A DNA stretch of 64,000 nt from Bin5 sp034428395 (GTDB lineage: Bacteria; Chloroflexota; Anaerolineae; Caldilineales; Caldilineaceae): NCBI GenBank assembly GCA_034428395.1, contig DAOUHX010000359.1:4000-67999 (forward strand). The letters are read 5' to 3'. Made by a program: the position numbers and the translations under genes. Shown here piece by piece: positions 52,578-63,520 of this stretch (positions are counted from its first letter, which is position 1; the number at the start of each line of letters is the position of its first letter). The notes under the pieces were generated by a model. The model saw nothing but the letters and a program-made list of their open reading frames with translations, had not been told where the DNA came from and made no database searches.

Positions 52578-53324
52578 ATGACCGAACTGCTATTCTACGA
52601 CGATTCCTACCTGCAGGAATTCGACGCCGCAATTGTCGCCGTCGACAAGAAAGACGGCCGGCTTCGCGTCGCGCTCGACCGTACCGCTTTCTACCCCGGC
52701 GGCGGCGGCCAGCCCAACGACAATGGCTGGCTGACCGTTGAAGGACTCAGGCTGACCGTTGACGGAGTCAAGCGCGACCGCGGACAGATCTGGCACGCCC
52801 TCGGCGGAATGAAGGGCGCGGCCGCCCGCATTGCTCCCCGCCAGCGCGTGCATTGTGAACTGGACTGGACGCGCCGCTACACTCTCATGCGGACACATAC
52901 AGCGATGCACATCCTCTGCGGGGTCGTCTGGCGCGACTACGCAGCCTCCGTGACCGGCGGAGACATGAAACTGGGCGCAGGTCGCATGGACTTCGAGTTC
53001 GCCGCTATGAGCGGCGAACTGGTCGCGGAAATCGAGCGCAGTTGCAACACCGAGATCTCGGCCGCGCGGCCAGTTATCACCAGGACCCTTCCGCGGGAAG
53101 AGGCGTTCGAAATCCCCGACCTGATCCGCACCAAAATCAACCTGCTTCCCAAACATATAGAGGAAGTGCGAACGGTCGAGCTGAAAGGCCTGGACCTTCA
53201 GGCCGACGGCGGCACACATACCGCCAACACCAGCGAAGTCGGATCGATGCGCGTCGTCAAATATCAAAGTAAGGGCGCCATCAACAAACGCATCTACGTG
53301 GAGATCGGCGAGCCACAGGTTTAG
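52578..53324 (+). CDS. alaX: Alanyl-tRNA editing protein (AlaX-like)
   Basis: A 248-residue stand-alone editing domain related to that of alanyl-tRNA synthetase, which removes wrongly attached serine or glycine from tRNA-Ala. The N-terminal beta-barrel has DRTAFYPGGGGQPNDNGWL. The zinc site shows H-T-A-M-H in RTHTAMHIL. The second metal motif reads DGGTHTANTSEVG where the CGGTH form has Cys, so one ligand is changed to Asp. The ATG at 52578 is the first after the T-box; an in-frame ATG at 52527 lies in the terminator. It is the first gene of the T-box operon, 38 bases before ileS. The pairing with ileS rather than alaS is unusual. Confidence 0.85.
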   Translation: MTELLFYDDSYLQEFDAAIVAVDKKDGRLRVALDRTAFYPGGGGQPNDNGWLTVEGLRLTVDGVKRDRGQIWHALGGMKGAAARIAPRQRVHCELDWTRRYTLMRTHTAMHILCGVVWRDYAASVTGGDMKLGAGRMDFEFAAMSGELVAEIERSCNTEISAARPVITRTLPREEAFEIPDLIRTKINLLPKHIEEVRTVELKGLDLQADGGTHTANTSEVGSMRVVKYQSKGAINKRIYVEIGEPQV

Positions 53325-53362
53325 CAAACCGCAGCCCGCCTGGCAACAGAGGAAATTCGATA

Positions 53363-56569
<3,207 letters not shown>

Positions 56570-56596
56570 GCGCTGGTGTTCACAAGGAAGTGAAGA

Positions 56597-56995
56597 ATGG
56601 CATCGTACCAATATGAATCCAATCTGAAGTATGCCGATACGCACGAGTGGGCCAGGCGCGATGACGCAACCGTTGTGGTCGGAATCAGCGACGCCGCCCA
56701 GGACATGATGAGTGATATCGTCTTTGTCGAACTGCCCGACATCGGCGAAGCTGTCGCAGCCGGTGACGCGATCGCGGTCGTCGAATCTGTCAAGGCCGCC
56801 GAAGACATTATTTCGCCGGTTACGGGGACAGTCTCGTCCGTCAACGAGGCGCTTTTGGATGCGCCCGAATTGGTCAATAGCGACCCGTACGGCGCCTGGT
56901 TCCTCAAAATAGATATCGACGACGAGGCTGACAGCGAACTCGAAAAGCTGATGGACGCGGATGCCTACACCGCATTTGTCGAAAGCGAATCGTGA
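56597..56995 (+). CDS. gcvH: Glycine cleavage system H protein
   Basis: A 132-residue lipoyl carrier. The lipoylated Lys is K66 in VVESVKAAEDIISP, with the hairpin fold around it (VFVELPDIGEAVAAGDAIAV; SSVNEALLD). It carries aminomethyl intermediates between the P, T and L proteins; those genes are not in this window. It follows ileS by 27 bases and so may also be under T-box control; its other neighbour is a binding-protein gene that overlaps its end by 35 bases. AAGGAAG lies upstream of the ATG. Confidence 0.95.
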   Translation: MASYQYESNLKYADTHEWARRDDATVVVGISDAAQDMMSDIVFVELPDIGEAVAAGDAIAVVESVKAAEDIISPVTGTVSSVNEALLDAPELVNSDPYGAWFLKIDIDDEADSELEKLMDADAYTAFVESES

Positions 56996-58334
56996 CGTAA
57001 GCAGACGCGCGGGCCGGGATGGAAAATGCGCACAGGGCCCAGCGCCCAAACTGAATCCCCGCTCGCTGCTCGCCGTCCTTCTGCTGTTGACGCTGCCGCT
57101 GGTGGGCTGCAGCGGGCCGCCCACACGTCCCCAACTGCCGGCCATTCCCTTTCTCAACCCAGCGCCCGAAGACCGCAAGACAGGACGCGACCTGCACGTC
57201 TTGCTTCCGCACGAGGGCGCTGTCACCGAGGCCCTCCGCAGCCACATTCATGCCTGGGCAGCCGAGCGCGAGCTGCAGGTCAACGATTCGTCCGTTGCCG
57301 ACTACAGCCGCGAACTCGGCGACCGCCTGCAATCGGAGACGCCGCCCGACCTCTTTGTTGTCACAGGGTTTCTCTTCCCCGATCTGGCCGAGTCAGGTCT
57401 CCTTGCACCGGCCCCGGACGGCAGACTTGACCCGGCCGGCTTCCCCCCTCACCTGACCGCTGCTTTCGTCTGGCCGCCAGACAGCGATGACGCAAACCGC
57501 TACTGTCTTCCCCGCGAAGTGCGGACCCTCGCACTCGTCTACGACCGCGTCGGCCTGGCCTCCGCCGGACTTACGGCCCCCACCGACTGGGAGACGCTGC
57601 GGGCCGCGGCCGAGGCCCAGACAAACGTTGATCTCAACCGCTTCGGCTTCATCGAAGCGCCCGACCTCTCCCGCTGGCTTCCCTTCTTTTTCGCTGCAGG
57701 TGGTACAATCATTGACGAGAGCGGACGCATGGTCTTGCAGTCCCAGGCCGCAGATAGGGCGATGGAGTGGTACATCCGCATCTTCCGCGACAACTTCGCC
57801 GGCCATGCCGGCGAATCGAACAACGAGTGGGCCGGCGAGGTACTGGCCAAGGGCAAGGGCGCCCTGACAATCGAAGGCAACTGGATCGCTCCCTACTTCG
57901 AAACGCATTTTCCAGCCTTCGCCTACGGCGTTGCGCCGCTGCCCACGGGCCCGGCGGGCTCAATTCGCACCCTAGCCTTTACGAGCTGTTATGCTGTCCA
58001 CGCCCGCTCCCCGTTCGCGCAAGAGGCCTTCGACCTCGCCGCCCTTCTCTCCAGCGCCGAACTGGTCAGCGCGTTGCCGAACGACGGTGGCTGGATGCCG
58101 GCGGGCAACGCACTGCGTGACGAGTGGCGCCGGGAGTTTCCACATCTCGCGGCCTTTGCCGACGGTGTGCCCGGCGCCTGGGTCTGGCAGTTCCCGCCCG
58201 GCCTCGGGCCGTTCCTACGCAGTTTCAACCGCGGCATGGTCCAGCTGTTCGCCGCTGAAATCGAGGCCGGCGCCTTTCTGGCTGAGATGCAGCAGATGGG
58301 AGAGCAGCTGCTGTCGGGGCCCGGCGACCAATAG
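56961..58334 (+). CDS. ABC transporter substrate-binding lipoprotein (solute-binding family 1)
   Basis: A 457-residue lipoprotein. After a basic N-terminus the signal reads LLLLTLPLVGC, with the lipobox Cys near residue 50. The mature part is a two-lobe type II periplasmic-binding fold (APTDWETLRAAAEAQ; GEVLAKGKGALTIEGNW; AFGxGVAPLP-type strand). Solute-binding family 1 takes up sugars or oligosaccharides. The start used is ATG at 56961 inside gcvH, which leaves an over-long N-terminus; TTG at 56976 is another option. No permease or ATPase follows here, so partners must lie elsewhere. Confidence 0.87.
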   Translation: MPTPHLSKANRDVSRRAGRDGKCAQGPAPKLNPRSLLAVLLLLTLPLVGCSGPPTRPQLPAIPFLNPAPEDRKTGRDLHVLLPHEGAVTEALRSHIHAWAAERELQVNDSSVADYSRELGDRLQSETPPDLFVVTGFLFPDLAESGLLAPAPDGRLDPAGFPPHLTAAFVWPPDSDDANRYCLPREVRTLALVYDRVGLASAGLTAPTDWETLRAAAEAQTNVDLNRFGFIEAPDLSRWLPFFFAAGGTIIDESGRMVLQSQAADRAMEWYIRIFRDNFAGHAGESNNEWAGEVLAKGKGALTIEGNWIAPYFETHFPAFAYGVAPLPTGPAGSIRTLAFTSCYAVHARSPFAQEAFDLAALLSSAELVSALPNDGGWMPAGNALRDEWRREFPHLAAFADGVPGAWVWQFPPGLGPFLRSFNRGMVQLFAAEIEAGAFLAEMQQMGEQLLSGPGDQ

Positions 58335-58369
58335 CCGGCAATACGCCACCTTCCATTTCCGGGAACGGC

Positions 58370-59137
58370 TTGCAATTGACTGCTGAGAAACTGTTCGCTG
58401 ACAGAGTTGCTCTCATAACCGGCGCCGCCTCCGGGATCGGTCGCGCGGTTGCCCGCCGCTTTGCCGATCTGGGCGCGGCCGTCGCTGTCTGCGACGTCGA
58501 CGAAAATGGTGGCGCCGAAACTGTACGTCTCGTACACGAAACTGGTGCCCCCGCGCAGTTTGTCCGCTGCGACGTCGCTGACCCCTGCTCCGTGGCCCGA
58601 CTCCACGACGAGATAGTGAGCCGCTTTGGCCGCGTCGATTGCGCCGTCAACAACGCCGGCATTGGCGGGCCGTGGGAGCGCTTCGAGTCCTATCCCCACG
58701 ACGGCTGGGAAAGAGTGCTGGCGGTCAATCTGACCGGCGTCTTCTACTGCATGCAAGAGCAGATTAAGCGAATGGCCGACACCTCCGGCGCAATCGTAAA
58801 CATATCATCCATCGCCGGCAAGCGTGGGCTGCCCTACCAGGCCGCATACACCGCATCCAAGCACGGCGTCATCGGCCTCACGCGCGTCGCCGCCCAGGAA
58901 GCCGCTCGCCACAATATCCGCGTCAACGCCGTTTGCCCCGTCTATACCCACACGCCGCTCTTCGAACCACTGATCGCCGGCAACCCGGATCGGGCTAAAA
59001 AGATGATGGAGCGGATACCCATGCGCCGCTTCGCACAGCCGCAGGAGATTGCCGACACCGTGATCTGGCTCTGCTCAGAGCAGGCATGCTTCATCACCGG
59101 CCAGGCGCTCAACGTAGATGGCGGAATGACCGCCTGA
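58370..59137 (+). CDS. SDR family NAD(P)-dependent oxidoreductase
   Basis: A 255-residue classical SDR. TGAASGIG cofactor motif, NNAG (NNAGIGG), Ser in ISSIAGKRGL, Tyr/Lys in YTASKHG, so all catalytic residues are present. The C-terminal lid has FITGQALNVDGGMTA. The start is a TTG at 58370 (a second TTG at 58376 is equally good). It heads a run of genes of the same kind: MaoC hydratase, FabG-like SDR, another SDR. The run suggests a beta-oxidation-like or polyketide-like acid pathway. Confidence 0.9.
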   Translation: MQLTAEKLFADRVALITGAASGIGRAVARRFADLGAAVAVCDVDENGGAETVRLVHETGAPAQFVRCDVADPCSVARLHDEIVSRFGRVDCAVNNAGIGGPWERFESYPHDGWERVLAVNLTGVFYCMQEQIKRMADTSGAIVNISSIAGKRGLPYQAAYTASKHGVIGLTRVAAQEAARHNIRVNAVCPVYTHTPLFEPLIAGNPDRAKKMMERIPMRRFAQPQEIADTVIWLCSEQACFITGQALNVDGGMTA

Positions 59138-59174
59138 AAAAGACACAACCCAATCGAGTCAAATGGAGCAATTC

Positions 59175-59654
59175 ATGTCCAGACAAGCCGCTCTGGCGGA
59201 TCTTCGCACCAAAATCGGCGTTGAGTCAGACGCCAGCGACTGGTTCGCGGTAGGCCAGGAGATGATCAACGACTTCGCCCGCGTCACCCGCGATCACCAG
59301 TGGATCCATGTCGACCCGCAGCGGGCTGCGCGCGACTCCCCCTTCGGCGCGACCGTAGCCCACGGATTCTTCACACTTTCTCTCATCCCGCACCTGACAG
59401 GCATGGTCGAACCGGACAAGCCCCGCTACCCGGGCGTCGCCCTTACCGTTAACTACGGGCTCAACCGCGTCCGCTTTCCCCATCCCCTGCTGGCTGGTCA
59501 ACGCATCCGCGCCCGCTCCCAGTTGCTGGCGGTCGAAGAGGTCAGGGGCAACGGCCTGCAGATGGTGCACCAGGTCACTGTAGACGTTGAGGGCGAGCAA
59601 AAGCCCACCTGCGTCGCCGAAATGGTCTCGCGACTCTACTTTCATCCCGAATGA
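59175..59654 (+). CDS. MaoC-family (R)-enoyl-CoA hydratase-like protein
   Basis: A 159-residue hot-dog-fold protein. The hydratase-2 motif is present as D-x4-H in VTRDHQWIHVDP, followed by PFGATVAHGFFTLSL. It would hydrate trans-2-enoyl-CoA (or a related thioester) to the (R)-3-hydroxy form. ATG at 59175 is chosen over that at 59163, because GGAG at 59165-59168 has normal spacing to it. It lies between two SDR genes that could carry out the following oxidation or reduction step. Confidence 0.9.
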   Translation: MSRQAALADLRTKIGVESDASDWFAVGQEMINDFARVTRDHQWIHVDPQRAARDSPFGATVAHGFFTLSLIPHLTGMVEPDKPRYPGVALTVNYGLNRVRFPHPLLAGQRIRARSQLLAVEEVRGNGLQMVHQVTVDVEGEQKPTCVAEMVSRLYFHPE

Positions 59655-59673
59655 GCGATCAAGGCCCAGAACC

Positions 59674-60510
59674 ATGTTCAACGGTCAGACCGTCATCATA
59701 ACTGGAGCAGGACGCGGCATCGGCGCCAGCGCCGCTCGGATGTTTGCCCGGCACGGGGCCCGCGTTGTCGTCAACGACCTCGACGCCGAACTGGCCGAAG
59801 AGACCGCGCAACAGATCGTCGACGCCGGCGGGCAGGCGATTCACCTGGCCGGCAGTGTGACCGACACCGGATTCCCCTGCCGGCTAATGCAGGCCGCGGT
59901 CGACGCTTTCGACCATATCAATGTCCTCGTTAACAACGCCGGGTTCACCTGGGACGGCATGGCACACAAGATCACCGCAGAGCAGTGGCAGGCTATCCTC
60001 GAAGTCCACCTGACCGCGCCCTTCCGCATGACTCAGGCCGCCGCACCCTACCTGCGCGACGCGGCTAAAGCGGAACTGGAGTTGGGCGCACCGTTTAGCA
60101 ACCGCTGTATCGTCAACATCTCGTCGACGTCCGGCCTCCACGGCAATATCGGCCAGGCCAACTACGCGGCCGCCAAAATGGGCGTCGTCGGCCTCACAAG
60201 GACGGTCGCCAAGGAGTGGGGCGCCCTCGGCATTCGCTGCAATGCGGTCGCCTTCGGTTTCGTCGACACCCGCCTGACGCGCCCCCAGGAAGCCCAGGAG
60301 GAAGCAATCGAAATCGATGGCCGGGAGCTGCTGCTCGGCATCCCCCGCAAAGTGCGAGACCTCCTCGACCGCGACATCGGCCAGCGCATCCCCCTCGCCC
60401 GGCCCGCCGCAGTCGCCGAGGCCGCCGGAGGCATCGTCCTGATTGCTTCGCCCCTCGCCTCTTACATCACCGGCCACGTGCTCGAGGTCACCGGAGGAAT
60501 GGGAATCTGA
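59674..60510 (+). CDS. SDR family oxidoreductase (FabG-like)
   Basis: A 278-residue SDR. TGAGRGIG, NNAGFTWDGMAHK and NYAAAKMGVVGLT supply the cofactor motif, NNAG and the Tyr/Lys pair; Ser is in NISSTSGLHG. Longer than FabG by about 30 residues between the Lys helix and the end (LGIPRKVRDLLDRDIGQRIPL). Start at ATG 59674, 19 bases after the MaoC stop. Similar enzymes reduce 3-oxoacyl thioesters; with the MaoC hydratase it could make a short acyl cycle. Confidence 0.91.
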   Translation: MFNGQTVIITGAGRGIGASAARMFARHGARVVVNDLDAELAEETAQQIVDAGGQAIHLAGSVTDTGFPCRLMQAAVDAFDHINVLVNNAGFTWDGMAHKITAEQWQAILEVHLTAPFRMTQAAAPYLRDAAKAELELGAPFSNRCIVNISSTSGLHGNIGQANYAAAKMGVVGLTRTVAKEWGALGIRCNAVAFGFVDTRLTRPQEAQEEAIEIDGRELLLGIPRKVRDLLDRDIGQRIPLARPAAVAEAAGGIVLIASPLASYITGHVLEVTGGMGI

Positions 60511-60604
60511 ACTCCACCCACGATGCCCAGTCGGCCCTTACCTGGGGGCATCGCTGGCCAGCCCGGCCAGTCGACGCCCGCACGCAGAAACTAAAGTAGC
60601 GAAA

Positions 60605-61529
60605 ATGGGGCAAGTCTCTGGTAAGACAGTCCTCATAACCGGAGCGTCAAGCGGCATCGGCCGCGCCTGCGCCCTGCGCTTGGACCGCGCCGGCTGGCGC
60701 GTCTTCGCCACTGTCCGCCGCCCGCACGATGCCCGCCAGCTGCAGCATGACGCCTCCGGGCGCCTGCATCCCATCCTTCTTGACGTGACTGACGCAGCCC
60801 AGATATCCGATATGTGGGACTCCTTGGAACGGCTCCTCAATTGTGACGGCCTGTACGGTCCGGTCAACAATACCGGCGTCCCCACCGGAGGCCTGCTCGA
60901 ATTTCTCGACCTCGACGACCTGCGCCGCTGCCTCGAAGTCAACACCATCGCCCCCGCCGCCGTCACACAGGCCCTCATTCCGCTCCTGCGCAAAGCCGCG
61001 GGTCGCATCGTAATGATCAGTTCGGAGTCCGGTTTCAGCTCTACACCTCTGGTCTCACCCTACAGCGCCTCCAAGTTCGCCCTCGAAGCCCTCACCGACG
61101 GGCTGCGTCTCGAACTGAAGCCCTGGAACATCGACGTTGTTTCCGTCCAGCCCGGCGCAATCCAGACCCCAATCTGGGGCAAAGACCGTTCCTTTGCCGA
61201 AAGCGCACTCAGCAAATACCCGCCCCGTGCCTCCGAATTGTACGGCGCGCTGCTGGACAAAATGATCACTGTTCTCCGCGACCCGGGCGGCATTCCGGCC
61301 GATTCAGTCGCAGAAGTCGTCACACAACGTCCTGGCCGTCAAGAGGCCCAAAGCCCGCTAACTGGTTGGCCGCGACGCAACCATGCGCCGCTGGATCGAA
61401 CGCCTTCCCACCTCCCTTCGCGACAGGCTGATTCTCAGCCAGATTCCGAAGTACGGTCCCGGCAGTTCATTGGCCGAAACTACCCTTCCCCGCGCGGAAG
61501 GCGACTGGCCGTACGGAGCCCCCGGTTGA
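60605..61529 (+). pseudogene. SDR gene with C-terminal frameshift and stop
   Basis: Residues 1-239 read as a good SDR: TGASSGIGRACALRLD, VNNTG, MISSESG, YSASKFALEALTDGL. Then near 61323-61326 (inside CACACAAC) the frame must shift by one base to continue as NVLAVKRPKAR, the expected tail. Next there is a TAA at 61359 in the spot where family members have Tyr (KARYLVGRDA). After it the frame again reads LVGRDATMRRWIERLPTSLR and so on to 61529. Without the shift, the open frame runs to 61567 with a senseless Pro/Arg/Ser-rich tail. Two lesions point to a pseudogene or a poor assembly; a truncated active enzyme is unlikely since the Rossmann core would lack its last helices. Confidence 0.7.
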
Positions 61530-61573
61530 ACTTGCAAATGCCTACTCCTTTAACAAACCTAATCTGAACTGAG

Positions 61574-62911
61574 ATGCCAACAATGACTCTGACAAACAGC
61601 AAGACCCTTTGCCTGCTGGCAACAGCAACCCTGGCCCTTCTCATTGCGGCCTGCACGCCCGCAATGCCTCCATCCGCCGCATCCCTGGAAGAACTAGGCA
61701 CGGCAAGCGCAGTGGCGGACCAGGAAAAGCCCGCTAACCCCATCCGTATTGGTGCCCTTGCGCCCCTCTCTGCCCCCGGCTCGGTTGTCGCCGGCGAAGC
61801 CATCAGCGACGCCATGAATATCGCGATTGACGAAATCAATGCCGCTGGCGGCCTGTTGGGTCAGCCGGTTGAGCTAGTGATCTTCGACAGCGAGGGCCTT
61901 CCCGAACGCGGTACTGCCGGCGCCGAACGCCTCATCAATCAGGATAATGTCATCGCCATCGCAGGCGGCAGCCACAGCTCCGTAGGCGTTGCCGCCAAAG
62001 AGGTCGTACACGACAACGGAATCCCCATCGTCCTCGTCAACACTTGGAACGATACGATCACGAGCGTCCAATATCCCGAAGTCTTCCGTATTGCACCGCT
62101 AAGCTCCGAAGTGTCGACTATCGACGTCAACTTCATGAAGTGGCTTCGCGACGACGTTGGCATTACCCTCGACAAGGTTGTCCTGTTGACCGAGAATACC
62201 GACTACGGCATCCCCGCGGCTGAAGACACAACCAGGCTCCTGGCTGAAGCCGGCATCGACTCCGTCACCTTTGGCGTCGACATCGGCACCCAGGACTTCG
62301 CCGGCATTATCGAACGCATCAAGGCCGAGGAGCCCGACCTGATCATGTCGCTGGCCACTGGCGAGGCCTCTTACAACTTTGCCCAGCAATCTGCCGACGC
62401 CGGCATCGGCCCCCAGGATGTCCCCACCATCTGTGATCATGTCGCCCTCGTGAGCGATGCATTCTGGTCCAATGTGCCCGACGGCAACTACTGCTTCGTG
62501 CGACGCATCGGCCTGCCTCCCCCGCTCTACAACGACTTCGCCCACAGCTTCCTGGCCAGCTACGAAACCCGCACCGGCAAAGTGGGGGCTGAGTCCTACG
62601 CCTTCGCCGCCTACGACGCCATTCGATTGATTGCCCAAGCCGTAACTGAGGCCGGGACCACCGAGCCCGGCGCGCTCATCGCCGCCTTGGAAAACATCAC
62701 ATACGATGGGGCGCTTGGTACCATCACCTTCCCCATAAACAGCAGCAATACACCGCAGCAGGCCGGCGTCGATCCCAAGTGGTGGCACCAGTTTCCCGAC
62801 CCGGCTGTCACCATCGTGCAGTACCAAGTGGAGGGTGAAGACTCGGAAGGCGCCGCCGTCGTGTACCCCCATACTTACCGCACAGGAGACCCTGTCATCC
62901 CCGGCCAATAG
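61574..62911 (+). CDS. Branched-chain-amino-acid-type ABC substrate-binding lipoprotein
   Basis: A 445-residue lipoprotein. Signal and lipobox LLIAAC at about residue 27; an Ala/Pro/Glu-rich spacer; then a type I periplasmic-binding fold of the Peripla_BP_6 kind (IRIGALAPLSAPGSVVAGEA; DEINAAGGLLGQPVELVIFD; GGSHSSVGVAAKEV). Family 4 binding proteins take up Leu/Ile/Val, amides or urea; the ligand cannot be read here. Near-identical to the next gene over the same blocks. ATG at 61574 or 61583. No permease or ATPase genes follow within the window. Confidence 0.92.
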   Translation: MPTMTLTNSKTLCLLATATLALLIAACTPAMPPSAASLEELGTASAVADQEKPANPIRIGALAPLSAPGSVVAGEAISDAMNIAIDEINAAGGLLGQPVELVIFDSEGLPERGTAGAERLINQDNVIAIAGGSHSSVGVAAKEVVHDNGIPIVLVNTWNDTITSVQYPEVFRIAPLSSEVSTIDVNFMKWLRDDVGITLDKVVLLTENTDYGIPAAEDTTRLLAEAGIDSVTFGVDIGTQDFAGIIERIKAEEPDLIMSLATGEASYNFAQQSADAGIGPQDVPTICDHVALVSDAFWSNVPDGNYCFVRRIGLPPPLYNDFAHSFLASYETRTGKVGAESYAFAAYDAIRLIAQAVTEAGTTEPGALIAALENITYDGALGTITFPINSSNTPQQAGVDPKWWHQFPDPAVTIVQYQVEGEDSEGAAVVYPHTYRTGDPVIPGQ

Positions 62912-63520
62912 GAACGCGACTTCGCCGCCAAATCAAAATCGACCTCTCGCCGACACATCGCCCTCCCCTGCACGGCAAACGAGGAGGCCCGACCGCGCCC
63001 AAAGCCGCCCGCCGCCCCTGCAGGTCCGCATTTCCTGGCCACTATTCACTATTCACTGCCGTCGGACGGTCGGGCCTTTCCGGCCCTCCCTTGTGCAGGA
63101 GGACTCCCCCGCAACGTCCCCCTTACACCACTCCAGCCAGGTGTAGGATCCAATGTAGCCCTGTTGAACTGCGACCGGTCGCGCCGCCACCATGCGTGCC
63201 CGCTGCCAGCGGGTCGCCGACGCCAGCGAGGAGGATGCGGCCGTCTGCGCGCGTCGCCAGCATCGCCGGTCGAGTTTCGAGTTCCGGCAATTCCAGCCAC
63301 CGCTGGCATGAATTCCCCGCGGTACGATTCCCACCCCCAAAATGGGTTGTACCCGTAAGTTCGGCCTCTTGACTTTTCAAGAGAAATGTTGCACAGTAAT
63401 CTTCGCACTGCACACATTTCCAACAGGAGTCTCTTCCGCTCCCAGGATCCGGCCAATTTGACCTACGTGGGCCTGTAGGCCGCGCCTGCCCGCCCAATTC
63501 TCAGCCAGGAGGAAAAACAA
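62912..63520. other. Intergenic region between two binding-protein genes
   Basis: About 609 bases containing the second copy of the dispersed repeat (63031-63354). Left of it (62912-63030) the sequence is C-rich and low-complexity. To the right lies TTTTCAAGAG near 63374-63383, and AGGAGG at 63507-63512, the ribosome-binding site of the next gene. No coding ORF was supported; those on the minus strand are products of the repeat. Confidence 0.7.
63031..63354. repeat. Dispersed repeat, copy B
   Basis: The longer copy of the unit at 41562-41823, in the same direction, with about 63 extra bases near 63263-63325. It carries GTGCAGGAGGACTCCCCCGC, the counterpart of the hairpin in copy A. On the minus strand the copy encodes an uninterrupted segment with RILLAGVGDPLAAG and HGGGATGRSST. 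The matching peptide in copy A is AGVGD followed by HGGGAMGR. It lies between two sister genes, so recombination at such repeats may have made that duplication. Confidence 0.8.

Noticed and set aside
63053..63497. Small minus-strand ORFs at 63.0-63.5 kb as real genes
   Set aside because: They are read across the dispersed repeat; the matching stretch in copy A is interrupted, so a conserved protein is not supported.
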